A stretch of 64,000 nucleotides of DNA, taken from the NCBI GenBank assembly GCA_004154925.1, contig QJNS01000233.1:1-64000 (forward strand), given 5' to 3'. The DNA is from Monosporascus cannonballus (lineage: Eukaryota > Ascomycota > Sordariomycetes > Xylariales). Positions 14,930 through 26,272 of the stretch are shown piece by piece. Numbering within the stretch: the first letter of the stretch is position 1; each line of letters opens with the position of its first letter. A program made the position numbers and the translations under genes. The notes below the pieces were generated by a model. The model searched no databases. It had not been told where the DNA came from and saw only the letters and a program-made list of their open reading frames with translations.

Positions 14930-16040
14930 TGATGAAGTGGGGTGAGGTATTACACTTATGATCAGGCTCGGCTGATCAGAAAGCCCGAGTTTCGCATGTA
15001 TATTAAGAAGTTCTTTTTCGCCATGGGTTCAACCCCTAGGCATTACCGGCACCATCACCACTTAGCATGTCTTCCGCCATTTTTTTCAATTATCAAGGTT
15101 TAACACCATCAATACAATCGGACTCAGTTCTTCATTTTTCGACAGTCCCATTCCGTACCGTGACATAAAATGGTTATCCGCACTGATCAAGACCAATTCT
15201 CCTTACTCCAATTCAGTGGCCAAGTGTTTTTTATCGAATTTGTTCTGTTATTTCGAAGGAACTTTGGGTAGACCAAGTAATGATCGTAATGCTGGCACTT
15301 AAATTTGGGTTTGCTAGTAAGCCGATTATAAAGCTATATGAACTTATTTTAACATTGCGAAAATCGAGTAACTTTATTAAATATAAATAAGAGTTTTTCG
15401 ATTTAACGTTTATTTGTTAGGTTAACGTATTTTGCGAATTAAAATTGCTGTTAGAATTATTTTATTTATTTTTAAATAGGTTTCGATACTAGAAATAGGT
15501 TTTATTAATTACGAAAAAAATCCGTCTAATTTTTTTCTTATACGTTTAATAGAGATAAAGAAGATGTAAATTTATCCGGTGTTTTATAGCGATATTTTTG
15601 TTATATAAATTAATAAGTAAATTGTCCATTAGGTTTTTTTAGTACAATCCTAACTAATATCTCGATTAGGCTTTAATTAGATTATTAATTAGGTTGTTAA
15701 CGAAGTTCTATATTGTATATTTTAAGACCTTTATTTTCGCCGTTTTCTGAATCGTTATTAAATTGGAGTAGAAGGAGAATTGGTTTTGATCAGTGCGAAT
15801 AAGCAAGTTATGTCACGATACAGAAAGGGATTGTCGAAATGAAGAACTTAATCCGATTGTATTAATGGTATTGAACCTCGATAACTGAAGTAGTAGAAAA
15901 TATGCCAAGTGGTGATAGTCGTGGATAATGTCTGAGGTTGAATCTATGTCGAAAAAGAACTCCTTAATATACATGCGAGACCCAGGCTTTCTAATCAGAC
16001 GAGCCTGATCATAGGCGTAACACCCTGCTCCACTTTATTA
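14930..16040. mobile_element. Long inverted-repeat (foldback-like) element or two head-to-head LTRs
   Basis: The arm at 14930-15212 is the reverse complement of 15761-16040 along about 280 bp. Shared words include TATGATCAGGCTCG, CGCATGTATATTAAG, AGTTCTTTTTCG and CAATACAATCGGA. Differences are mainly C/T and G/A. The arms start TGATGAAGTGG / TAATAAAGTGG at the outer ends. The 548-bp spacer (15213-15760) is AT-rich and does not code. The structure fits a foldback transposon or MITE with long terminal inverted repeats, or two copies of one LTR inserted in opposite directions. No clear target duplication was seen. Confidence 0.6.
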
Positions 16041-19000
16041 TTTTCGCGATTATTGTTATTAAGGACGGGATTTAATAAGCATTTTTAGATTTCGAGTATT
16101 TTTTATTAAGAAAATCGATATTAATAGTATTTTCTTAATATGATTACAATATTTTAAAAAGTCTTAAAAATAATTATTAATTTATAATAAAAGAATTAAT
16201 TATAATATAAAATTAAAAAAAATAATAAAATAATCCGAGTAAAAAAGGTTTAAAATAATGATAAAATAATTAAAAAAGCTTAAAGTACGTAAATAATAAT
16301 CCGTATTATTATTAGTTATATATTATTTTCAAAAATTACTTACTTAATACGTTATTTATTAAAACCTTTTCTTTTTAATAATATTTAATATATTTAAATT
16401 TATTTATATAATTTTTATTTTAATTAGTATAATCAACTTTTGTACATTTTTCAAGTATTACGTTAATACTTTAATATAGTTTAGAAGTTATTAAATCTAA
16501 ACTATTATTCGTATATTTGTAATAATATGAAAAGCGAGCCAAATTAGGTTAACAGAAATGTTAGTAAGTATGTTATTAATCATTTTTTGATTTCGTACTT
16601 CGCTAATTATAAATTTATCTTACGAAAAACATTATTTTCTGTACAATATAGTTAGTTTCAAATATCGGCTAATTTAAAAATCAAATATATTAAAAGGTTT
16701 TAGAATAATATAGTATAACTAAAATTGAAAGCTTTTATTTACAGAAATCCTATAAAATAAGTTAGTTATAAACCGCCTAAATCTTAATATAAATGTAGTG
16801 CCGGATTACTTTATAATTAATTTATTAATTCTATTTAAATTGTCCGTTACGAAAAATTCGAAAATACTAAAAAATATGCATTTAATTATCGGCCGATTAT
16901 CATTTCGACGAATTATACGTAATATGTTTGCAAGCGAATTTAAAAGGTTTTACAGACTTAATTAAATACTTTAAAGGCGTTATAAAAATATTTATATTTT
17001 GCAGTAATTTTGCTTATATTGAAATATTGATATTCCGATTGTAATTTTATATAGACTAATTTATATAAACTAAAAAAACATAAAAAATAATATAGTTGAT
17101 AATTAGTATATTTAAATCACCTTAATTAACATATTTCAGATGTAATTATAACTTGAAATAAAAAATAACTTATTATATTAAAGCCGAAAACTGAAAACTG
17201 CTCGAAAAATACCTTTTATCACCATTGCCGTTACTGTTAAACGTAGTGAAAAGAAAAAATAATAAATAAATCGTTTTAGTATATCGAATAATAAAGGATT
17301 TAATAATAAAATCTAGAGAAAGATATTAAAAAAGGCGTAAAAATGGGCGCAGAAAAAAGGTAAATACAAATATACGAAATTGAAAATATTATAAACGGAA
17401 TAAGAAATTATTATATTTAAAAAGCTGTAAACGAAATAAACATAAATAAAATATCGTTAAATAATTAGAAATAAATCATATTTATAAATATCTTCTCAAT
17501 GAATTATAATTTTGAGTTTCGATTAAAATATTATTTATTTTTTTAAAAATTCGATGAGTTTATTTTTAATTTTATTTCAAAATTCGTAAAATATAATCTT
17601 TTATTTATATATTATTTTAGCGTATTATTATTTTGATATAACAACTTAATATATATTAAGATATAAGTTTTTTAATTTTTTAATATATTTAATTAAATAT
17701 AATAAGGTAGTCTTTTAAAAGTTTGTTATTTAATTAATACGTGTAGTATATTAAATTTTATTTCTAATTATTTTGTATTTTTTATAATATCGTTAATTTG
17801 ATAGATATTTGATATATAAATTATTTTATCCTTTAATTAAAAATATAGACGTTATATATACCAATAAATAATTCTATTTTTCTTTAGTATATATATCAAA
17901 AGATTAGATACTTATTTTGAATTTTCTTATTTCTTTTAAATTATTTCATTTTTATTTTTCTTTTTAGTTTTATAAATTAAGTTAATATAATTATATTAAA
18001 TTATATAAAGCTTCGTTTATACTACATATAATTATATTCCGGTTAAAATAATTATAAAATAATCATTTTGCGATTTCTTTTAAATTAGTTCGCAATTATA
18101 ATATTAAAATAGAAACGTCGTAAAAATGAAGAATTATTATCTTATAACCATTATATAAAAAAAATCTGCAAACGTTTTGTAAAGTTTTTACCAATCTAAT
18201 ATCATATTAAAAAAGGTATGATACAACTTTAAATGAATTATTAAACGTAAATTTACAAATTAAACGGTAATAAATCCTAGTAAAAAATCTGCGAGAATAA
18301 AATCGCAAATATAAATCGTATTATAACCAATAAAGGATAAATAATATGTATTATTTTACGATTATTCTAATTTTATGTTGATAAAATTAGCTAGGCGTAG
18401 GAAAAATATTTTTAACAAATCGAAACTAAACAAATAATTGTAAAAAATAAAATTATTAATTCGGATAACGAAAATTCGAATCATTACGATATCGACGATA
18501 ATCTTAATCAAGCTTATGACGTTAAAAATAAAAATACAAATAGTATACGTTTTTAAAATATATTATAATTCTTGGAAACATTATCTTTAATTTGCTAAAA
18601 AACGAAATCAAATTAAAATAAAATATGTTAATATAATTATTTGTTGAACATATTTTATTTACAAAAACTAAAAATATATATATTAATAAGGTGTAATATT
18701 TATTACCTTTATAAGGTAGCTCTAAATTAGATAAAATTAATAAATATAAAATAACAATATATTAAATAATTATTATTATTATTTATTCGTTATTTGTTTA
18801 ATTATTTTATATATTAATATAATTTTACTATTTGTTATTTATATAAAATAACAGTTAAGCTTTTACAAATAACAAATTCTTATCGAATATTCTTTTATGT
18901 AAGGTTAAAACTTATCTGATAATCGAAATCTCATTTATTAACCGATATAAAATTATAGATTATATTATTAAATATATTTTAAATATTTTATTATAATTTT

Positions 19001-19279
19001 ATATGCGTTTAAGTATTATATTCTTTTTCCAGTTAATATTTGCAAACGTAAATAATTCGAATATCGATATTAAAGCGGAAAATATTAATAACTTTTATTT
19101 TTCGTTTTGTAAATATTTATTATTTTATAATAACTTTATTTATTTTTTTTAATAATATCTTAACTTTTTTATTTTTTGTAAATATATTAGTTTACTTTTT
19201 TAAAAAATTATTATTATATAAATTATATTAATTATGTATTTAATTTTTTACGAATTTCGGTTATTACATTATTTTGGCC
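16041..19279. repeat. AT-rich RIP-degraded repeat block
   Basis: About 3.2 kb of AT-rich, stop-saturated sequence without a recognisable motif, reading frame or paired repeat. Confidence 0.6.
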
Positions 19280-19284
19280 GATAT

Positions 19285-19492
19285 AATTATGTTTTGTTAA
19301 AGATCAGAATAAGAGGAACAATACGAGTATGTTAAAAACCAGTCTAAAGCTTGCCCTTCTTCTCTAAAAGAGAAGTAAGCAACTACTTATAAAGCAACCA
19401 CCCCGCACCTGCCTCGTAACGATTGCGTAAGGATGACGCATAAAATGCTTGGCGTCTCCTTTATGATGCGCACACTTTCTTAGCTCCTGACA
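19285..19492 (+). mobile_element. Solo LTR, family A, copy 1 (TSD GATAC/GATAT)
   Basis: This 208-bp segment is the inverse of 31387-31607. Shared words include GTTTTGTTAAAGATCA, CCCCGCACCTGCCT, GTAACGATTGCGTAAG and GCATAAAATGCTTG. It ends in TGACA and has a TATAAAG box (ACTTATAAAGC), which sets the + orientation. The flanking 5-mers are GATAT (19280-19284) and GATAC (19493-19497), a target duplication with one C>T change. No internal retrotransposon sequence lies beside it, so it is a solo LTR. Confidence 0.75.
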
Positions 19493-19497
19493 GATAC

Positions 19498-20344
19498 TAT
19501 TTCTGCAATATTTTAAAGTAAAAAAAAAACTCCCGCGCTTAATTATATAATAAAAAGAAACTGATTTTATTATTAGTTTTTATAACGCTAAATTAGGTTA
19601 AATTTTATATTAATAACGAAACCTATTACGATTAAGTACGTTTAAACTTAGTATACTAAATTAATAAATATTTTCGTTAATAAAATAATTATAAAATGAT
19701 TTAACTTTTTTTAAAGCTCGTATTAATATATATCGAGTATACGGTAGACTGTTTAGCGTTTTTATACTTAAAATTATTAGTTTTATTAATTATTACACCT
19801 GATATAAAAAGTTCGTTATTAGATATTTTTTTAACGTATCGAAATATTATTTTACTTATTATAATATTAAACGTACACTTATTACGAAATAACTTACCGT
19901 CCGTATTTAATATATCACGTAAAATTATATATTAGAAAATATACGATAAAACTGCCTTTAAACGTAATTAAACGATTTTATACGGAAATAATAGTAATTA
20001 GTTTAATAAGTAGGCTTATAATTTATTCAAAAATTTTTTATTATAGTTAAAATTTTAATAAACGAATATTTTACGAAAAAATTAATACTTTTAATTATAT
20101 TTATATTAAATATTTTTAACGCTTTCAATATTGCAAGGATTAAGTTTAGTTTAAATAAAACTATTATATAAAAAGGATAAAAATGAAGCAAAATTAAATA
20201 TTTTTATAATATTAATTTATTAATTTTAACGTAAATAATTTTTTAGTATTTATTATATAAATATAACGACGTAATTATTTGAAATTATATTATTGGTAAT
20301 ACGTTACTTAATATTTTTTTGATTTATTTAATATGCATTTTAAG
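19498..20344. repeat. AT-rich RIP-degraded DNA
   Basis: About 850 bp of AT-rich DNA between two solo LTRs. No reading frame or motif is visible. Confidence 0.5.
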
Positions 20345-20349
20345 TTTTG

Positions 20350-20492
20350 TGTTATGGCTGCACCATGCCATTACGCCACCAGGGCCAAAGATCAGTGGAA
20401 TGATCGTAATTGTGGCAATCATCCTAGTGCTTACAGCTGTATATATGTACTCGTACATGTTAGAAGACATTACGGGTGACCAGGCCGTAACA
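20350..20492. mobile_element. 143-bp solo LTR (or short non-autonomous element) with TSD TTTTG
   Basis: The segment begins TGTTATGGC and ends GCCGTAACA, an inverted terminal match apart from one C>T change, in the TG...CA form of LTRs. It is flanked on both sides by TTTTG (20345-20349 and 20493-20497), a perfect 5-bp target duplication. A TATA-like CTGTATATATG lies near 20440. The length is short for an LTR, so a terminal-repeat-in-miniature element is also possible. Confidence 0.75.
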
Positions 20493-20497
20493 TTTTG

Positions 20498-21015
20498 AGC
20501 CAAGTTAAATATTTTGCGCGAATATTAAAATTCCTCTAGGTAACTTGTAGATATTTTTGTATTTGGAAAAATTCCTACGGGTACTCGATGGGTAATGTGG
20601 AATTCCCATGAGTGACCCGTGGGAATTCCGCGTTACCCACGGGACCCCACGGGTCCGTGAGTAAAAGTGCATGGGTGGGTATTCCCTCGCCCTACCTGGC
20701 GGTGATCATGGGCATCCCTTTTTCTTCCATACTCCGCTCACGCGGGTCCACTTACACGAGAGACTCTTCTTCGGCGGGTACGGAGCTCGTGTATCACCGA
20801 TACGGGCGCTCCATCGTACGAGGGACCCATCCCGGGTTTCGACTTGACTGTGCTGGCGTCATACGAATGCTATTTTATGTGCGCCTCTTCAGGGCCTTTT
20901 TCTCGCGTAATCATGGGGCCTCTACCGACAGACTAGATACCAGCCAGAGCCTAAGAAAGTTGCAAAGAGCGTCCATGCAGCGCCCGTCGATCCCATCGTC
21001 CATAGTCAGTTCTCC
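20498..21015. other. GC-rich start of island 1 with degenerate short palindromic repeats
   Basis: Between about 20570 and 20690 the words GGAATTCC, CCCATGAG, CCCGTGGG, ACCCACGGG and CCCACGGGT recur in both orientations, a dense set of variants of CCCRYGGG spaced 10-20 bp apart. Such arrays occur in subterminal regions of some fungal hAT transposons, but no transposon end could be fixed. An open frame (20612-21043) crosses the repeats and shows no protein-like features; I do not call it a gene. Confidence 0.35.
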
Positions 21016-21309
21016 GTGCACTTCCTTGTTCCTATATATATGAACGTCTTGGACGGAGGCAGAGATGCACAGAGCAAGCAACTTGAGCATCTATATGACG
21101 ATAACCCCTCACTGAAGGGCCCAGCTTACGATTCAGTATGTACCATATGGGAGATTTACTCATTGCTAGTAGATGCAGCCTTATCTTGGCTTGATGACCA
21201 ATGCACGGGAGCTGAAACTGAACCACTGTTAAACCCCCACGAGGACCTGGACGATGCCATCCCGCGCCACAACCCCATCTCCCGATCGCCAGATGCCCTT
21301 CATATCTGA
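21016..21309 (+). CDS. Hypothetical small open frame, unrecognised
   Basis: A 97-codon frame in GC-balanced DNA; an internal Met at 21040 would give 89 residues. The encoded peptide has plausible composition (acidic, with a segment DNPSLKGPAYDSVC and a C-terminal part rich in Pro, Asp and Arg) but no motif I recognise. Its reverse strand is also open, which weakens the case. It may be an exon fragment or chance. No partner gene or regulatory site is evident. Confidence 0.15.
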   Translation: MHFLVPIYMNVLDGGRDAQSKQLEHLYDDNPSLKGPAYDSVCTIWEIYSLLVDAALSWLDDQCTGAETEPLLNPHEDLDDAIPRHNPISRSPDALHI

Positions 21310-22163
21310 GTCCTAGATCGGAGCCTTGATAGAGAGGGCTTGCTCCGTACCTCTCAGGTGGCTTCTGAGCGTCGAACATTGCGAGCGGATTACTTACCCA
21401 GGGTGATGGAGAAGCAGGTGGGTAATATTTCCGCTTAATTCGCCTATATACTTTACCTTGGTCTTTAATGCATTACATCCGTAGGCGAACCCGACGTAAA
21501 ATTAACCTATATTCGTTTTCTATGAAACCCTGACATCACACACAGAAGCATATAACTGAAGAAGAAGTGTATTAAAGGTTGCCTAACCTCTAAAAAGTCC
21601 TAGCTAGAAAGTGAAGGTAGCGAATCCTCCTTTTATACACGTAAATACAGCTGTGGCTGAGAGGAAAAGGTACTAGGAGTGCATAATCTTCGCTAGGGCT
21701 AACTAGCGTTGTTAGGTCTGACATTTTCCTTAATGACAATATAGCTTTCGGCCGGCTTTTGTACAAACTCGTAAGAAAACATTTATTTTACAACCGCCTT
21801 AATAAAAAAGCCGTTACGATTTATTTAGGATATAAAATAACGTCGAACGCATGCTAAATAATTTGAACTGTGGATTTTGACAAAATTGATATAGGTTCAA
21901 GCCTTATATTCCAGGCCGAGCAAACTACACACCAAAAATTATTACACGATATAATTTGCACGATAGATACTATACCCAGTATCTTCAAACACGGTGACTG
22001 ATCAATGGTATTCACGGGACTGTGGATTTTTAAGTTAAAATAGTAAAATTATCGAAACTCGAACCGGGTTTATTCTTTACCTTTTCCCCAGTTATTATTA
22101 CCTGCTTACAAGGTTTACGGTTTTCAAAGGTGCAGCTATAACATTACTTCGTCGCATCCTTAC
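21310..22163. other. Intergenic, no gene seen
   Basis: About 850 bp of moderately GC sequence. It includes a segment at 21531-21723 that reads TGTCAG...GATGTCA on the minus strand with a TATAAAAG box, reminiscent of an LTR but without target duplication. The stretch from 21780 to 22140 turns more AT-rich. No coding region is supported. Confidence 0.4.
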
Positions 22164-24481
22164 CTATAGCCTGCGAGATCTGAGATCTGAAACCCGAGAT
22201 CTCACTTTCTGATCCGCATAACGGCAACCCAGCCTCAAGTATTTCTTTCGTGCTATCACTCGCCTGTACGGATAGATAGGGATAAGTTCGGACCCAGACC
22301 TCCAGAGCAGAGGTTTGATCTGATATCCCCCTCCGAACGTCGTGTCAATCGGTCCCTCATATCGAGTTCCATTCACTGAAAAGGCCGCCCCATTCTGCAC
22401 CCGGAGCGACAACATGCCACCGCTTTGGGACATGATTTTGGCTGTCGTCATCTTCCCCTCGTCCCACACCACATCAACAACAAAGTTACCCCTAGCAACT
22501 AACCCTGTCACACTCCCCCTCGGGACTGCCGCCGGCAGGGCCGGCAGCAAATGGATCACCTCATGGCTCTGCAACAACATCTCCGCAATCCCTGCCGTCA
22601 ACCCAAAACTGCCATCAATCTGGAACTACGACCCCGGCCCGCTATCTGAGCCCCGCAGGTTGGGCGACGGGAACTTCTGGATCAGAGCTTGGACATGTCC
22701 TTAAGCCGTGTCGCCTTCCGAAGAGGCGCGCGTACAGGTTGATGGCTTAGCTGCGTGACCATCTTGTGCTACCGCTGCTAGCAGCTATGCGTCGGTCGAG
22801 GAGGGCCTTGCCTGCCTTGGCGTAGGTCGGCGAGACGAGAGGGGTGAGTTGTTTGCCGGGGTATAAGCCCCAGAGGGAGCTGAGGCGGCGATGGGCGGGT
22901 TCTTCTTCGTCGTATTCGTCTTGCCATTCGAGGATCTCACGGTTCTCGGGGCCGATTCGGGGAGGGTGGATCCTGGGGAGGTAGGCGTTTGCCTTGGCGC
23001 AATCGGGGAGATGTGCGTCGAGGCCGAGGATGGTGCAGGTTTGGTTGATGTTAGTGAAGAGGTTGTGGAGGAGCTGGTTGTCCATCTCGATGCTGATATC
23101 CAGGCCTTCGGGCTTCCCGGCTTGGGACATGCTCGGCGGAACGATGAAGGCATGTTCGGGTGAGAGCGAGGGACCAACAGTCCAGTAGCCGTTCCATTCG
23201 AAGAGATAGCAGTAGTAGAACTGGGTGGTCTTTTGAAGGAGAGGCCAGACGGTTTGCTGCAGGAAGGTTTTGTTCTTGGTCCAGCGGTAGTGCTCCATTG
23301 CGTCGCTTGCCAGCCAGGCTGCGCTCATGGGCCAGACGGTGTAGGGTGTGCCCTTGTCAACCGGAGCAGAGTCGCCCCAGAGGTCGGTGTTGTGATGCAT
23401 GACGATGCCGTCGCATCCGTACATGCTCTTTGCGACAACTTGGGCACGGGGAATGGCCATGTCAATGAGGTCGAACACGGGCTTTTGGACCTCGGCTAGG
23501 TTGGTGATGAGGGCGGGCCAGTAATTCATTTGCAGATTGATGTTGATGGTGTATTTGCTTTGCCATGCTGGCTGGTAGAAAGGGTTCCAGATACACTGGA
23601 GGTTGGCTGGCAGCGAAAGCGGGCCGTGTCGCGGGACGAGGCCAGGAGTTGCTGACGACCAAAGTTGAACATCAGTGTGGTGAGTTCGGGGTCCGCGGCC
23701 GGGTTCTTCCCGAAGTTGTCCAGGCAAGTCGGCATTTTCTGGATCCCTAGATCGCCCGAGGATCCAAGATCGAGCTTTACCCGCCTCATGAGAGCGCCGA
23801 AGTCGGCGATGGCGGCGCTTCGAACCGTGGGAAACTCTGCGGCAACAGCGGCATCGAGCTGTCTCGCGACGGTACCTCGTGCCGAGGCCGCAGTTGGATG
23901 GGGGTAGGATGACTGCGCGTCGAATAAAACATCAATGGTGTCGGCACCTTTGATGACAAGCTGTTCACCATTGGCAGTGGTGTTAGTTTCGCCACCCGAG
24001 TTGACGATCCTGGCTTCCGACCAAACGGTGAGAGCGTTGGTGTCCCGACCATTGTTGGCACTCATCACGATCGAGTGGTCGTCGGTAGGATTGGGATTCG
24101 CTCGAGCCCCCTGGGAAAGAACCCATTGTCGACGAGCGAGGGAGAAGGTAACGTTCAGCTTGCCTCTCTCACCTGCAGTCAACCGAAAGGCGAGGACTCC
24201 TTGCGGGTAGCTGGACACAAATTCGCGGCAGTTTTGTCCTGTCAGCGGAACTCCCGGCCTAAAGAAAGGTCCCAACACTCACCTGAAGTCAACACCGCCA
24301 TGTTGATAGGACACGCCCGCTGTGCCTTCATATGTGTCGAGCCAGCGTGCGTAGGACGAGGTCCCAGCTGCATCGTGACCAAAGTCCATGGTCAAGTTCA
24401 CTAACGGTTGGTAGGCTTTTGGGCTCGTCGGACTCCCGACCAAGTTGGACATTGCTAACTCTCCAGCAGACATGATATTGC
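22164..24481 (-). pseudogene. GH95 alpha-L-fucosidase, 3' part of a gene split by a 20.5-kb insertion
   Basis: Minus-strand reading gives the catalytic body of a fungal glycoside hydrolase family 95 enzyme (1,2-alpha-L-fucosidase, normally secreted, releasing terminal fucose). Recognisable blocks in order are NLVGSPTSPKAYQPLVNLTM, SYPQGVLAFRLTAGERGKL, NPAADPELTTLMFNFGRQQL, LPANLQ, WQSKYTININLQMNYWP, HHNTDLWGDSAPVDKGTPY, LSSLWGLYPGKQLTPLV and [20 protein letters not shown]. The 5' part lies at 44972-45298. Lesions: one base missing near 23624 shifts the frame inside SRDT/LSLPANLQ; in-frame stops at 22747, 22701 and 22626; another shift between 22747 and 22703. A putative intron begins GTGAGT at about 24282 (donor after GGVDF) but has no AG where the next exon should start. 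The gene cannot make an enzyme. The last part, to the stop at 22164, runs past the family homology, which fades near 22300. Confidence 0.93.
24474..24481. repeat. Left copy of the 8-bp target duplication GATATTGC
   Basis: GATATTGC here marks the inner end of the 3' GH95 piece and recurs at 44972-44979 at the inner end of the 5' piece. The bases next to the two copies differ, so the shared stretch is exactly 8 bp. Confidence 0.85.
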
Positions 24482-24919
24482 TGGCAGCGGCGCAATGCCC
24501 CTCCCCTTCTTCAAAAATTCTGGTTCATCGCAACCTCTTCGAAGCAAGCTTGCCTCATCCTATGACGAGAAGCTACTCACAGTTCTGAAGTCCACTTACT
24601 TAATGCCCGTTGCAACCCTTGGGCGGGGGGGTGGCTTCTGTCACCAGAAGTGCGACGAAATATGGAAGAGTTGGGGACTGCTACTGTGCGGAACCACCAC
24701 CTACGTCACTAAGTATGTACAGTTTGAACGCCACATGGTGTTCTTGAACACTTACTCTTCATCACTGCCTTGTAGCTCGACGGTTGTTGGAGCGGCGTGA
24801 AACGGGGCAAGCTCATAAGGTGTCAGATCTTGGATGCTTGTAGCATAATTATTTCTAGCACACCACTAAATAGGCGAAATCTTTGATATTATCTACTTTG
24901 ACGGACCCATTTGAAACCA
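24482..24919. other. Left terminal region of the insertion, no gene recognised
   Basis: A 438-bp GC-balanced stretch between the left target duplication and the stop codon of the first cargo gene. A frame of 101 codons (24495-24800, +) is open but shows no family likeness. The outermost 18 bases form a small dyad (GGCA...TGCC). The missing N-terminal part of GH95 is not encoded here. Confidence 0.4.
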
Positions 24920-25665
24920 TTACGCGAGGAGTCCCCGCTGAACATCTCCCGGAGCCGGAGGAGGAAGCTTGTTCAGGTCGAGATGCTTTGCCGCTCGCTT
25001 CGCTTTCTCTACATCAACCCCAAGCTGTTGGATGAGCCGCCCGAGCTCAATGTACCGCTTAATAGCAAGCCCCACGTACTCGAGGTTGAGCTCGTTGGTG
25101 CGTGACTTGATGGCGGATGCGTACCTGCTCGCCAGCATTCTCAAGTCTGCTGAATCGTGGAACTTGGCCCGGGTTGCAGCGGCACGAACCTTGCCCTTAA
25201 AAAGATAGAAGGGGTCGAGGAAAGAAGAAGTTCCTTGGCCAAGGGAGAGCCCCCGGACGGGGACAGAGCGGCACTGGACATTGGCCATGGAATATCGAGC
25301 TCCTGGAAGGCGGCCGCTGTCAGTACCGCGCTTGCTGAGATATTAGGAGTTAGGCATGTGCTCACCTGGAAATTTCTCACAGAAGATTTCCACCAGGACC
25401 GCATTCTTTCTGTCGGGCCGGTCGGACCAGAAAAAGGCCACATAGTCCTGGCGGCTTTGCGAGATTGCTTGGAAGCCCTCTTTGTTGTTCAGAAGCCGGA
25501 TGATCTGGTCCTTGGAAACGGAAGCCAGACAATCGATGTCCTTACTCTCGCGGACACTCCGATGGCGCCGATGGCATAGCCACCGAAAATGCCGAAGTTG
25601 ATGCGCTCTCGGCTCAACACACGGTGCAGCGCGATGGCAGCGTCGTTCAGCCGTTCTTGAATCAT
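24920..25665 (-). pseudogene. Nucleotidyltransferase-like fungal protein, one frameshift
   Basis: Two exons on the minus strand: 25665-25366 and 25302-24920. The 63-nt intron starts GTGAGC, has branch site TACTGACAG and ends TTCCAG; phase fits exactly. The product would be about 227 residues. Its N-terminal part reads FGIFGGYAIGAIG and then SKDIDCLASVSKDQII, the GG...(K/R)xDID pattern of nucleotidyltransferase-fold proteins. Further on come QDYVAFFWSDRPDRKNAVLV, TSSFLDPFYLFKGKVRAAAT and KFHDSADLRMLASRYA, conserved in a widespread family of fungal proteins of unknown role. Between VSA and SKDID one base is missing (or four lost from a GAGA run) at about 25547, right before the catalytic-type Asp pair, so the frame breaks there. 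A sequencing error would give the same picture. A Met at 25692 is an alternative start; 25665 fits the family better. Confidence 0.75.
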
Positions 25666-26272
25666 GGCGAACGGATAATATGAGAGGTACAAAGTGAAAG
25701 GGGCTAGTTACTGAATGCTGATGGGTAGAGGTCGGGTTTGGTGCGAGCTTGGTCTTGTGAGATGATGTGGGATGAGAGCCAGCTCAGACAGGAACGTAAC
25801 ACTTTATATGCTGCTTCTCGGGTGGCTCCCCAAGCACTTTCGTTGCCGACGAGGCTGTTAGGCGTGGACTTCGGTGGCCCAAACAAGATGAGGGCGGCAA
25901 TATCTTATGGGCGTTTAAGGTGGTGAAAGAGTCCGGCCAGGTCTGGTCTGCAGGACCGCGAATCATCCCAGACGAGCCAGTCTTGTTCGTTAAGATAACC
26001 AACAGCTAGTTTATACAACCAACACCCTAACCATACACAACTTCATTTGCGACATTGCCTCTCAGCACGCCGGTTGGCTGTGGGGAAACTTGGTGGATCA
26101 AGTTAGTGGGGAAGGTTCATGCAGGCCGTAGCCGCTGACCACCCACATCTCCAGAGGCAAATGGAGCACGACTAATGAAGTCTGGAGCGGGCGGAAGCCG
26201 TCAATTAGGGTGAGGTAGTTCCGTGAGCCTGCTTATCCGATCTGGAGACGCTTGAAATAATTGCGGATCATA
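25666..26272. other. Intergenic region between the two nucleotidyltransferase-like genes
   Basis: About 600 bp, GC-balanced, upstream of the 24920-25665 gene and downstream of the 26273-27078 gene. It should hold the promoter of the former. Minus-strand frames at 25704-25886 and 25784-26002 are open but overlap each other and show no recognisable domain. Confidence 0.4.

Noticed and set aside
20612..21043. 143-codon open frame
   Set aside because: It runs across the palindromic repeat array, with no codon or domain signal.
21531..21723. Solo LTR on the minus strand (TGTCAG...GATGTCA with TATAAAAG)
   Set aside because: The flanking 5-mers do not match and no second copy is present in the window, so it was left out as a feature.
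22342..24404. Plus-strand open frames opposite the GH95 and neighbouring genes
   Set aside because: They are antisense shadows of GC-rich coding sequence; the minus-strand frames carry the family motifs.
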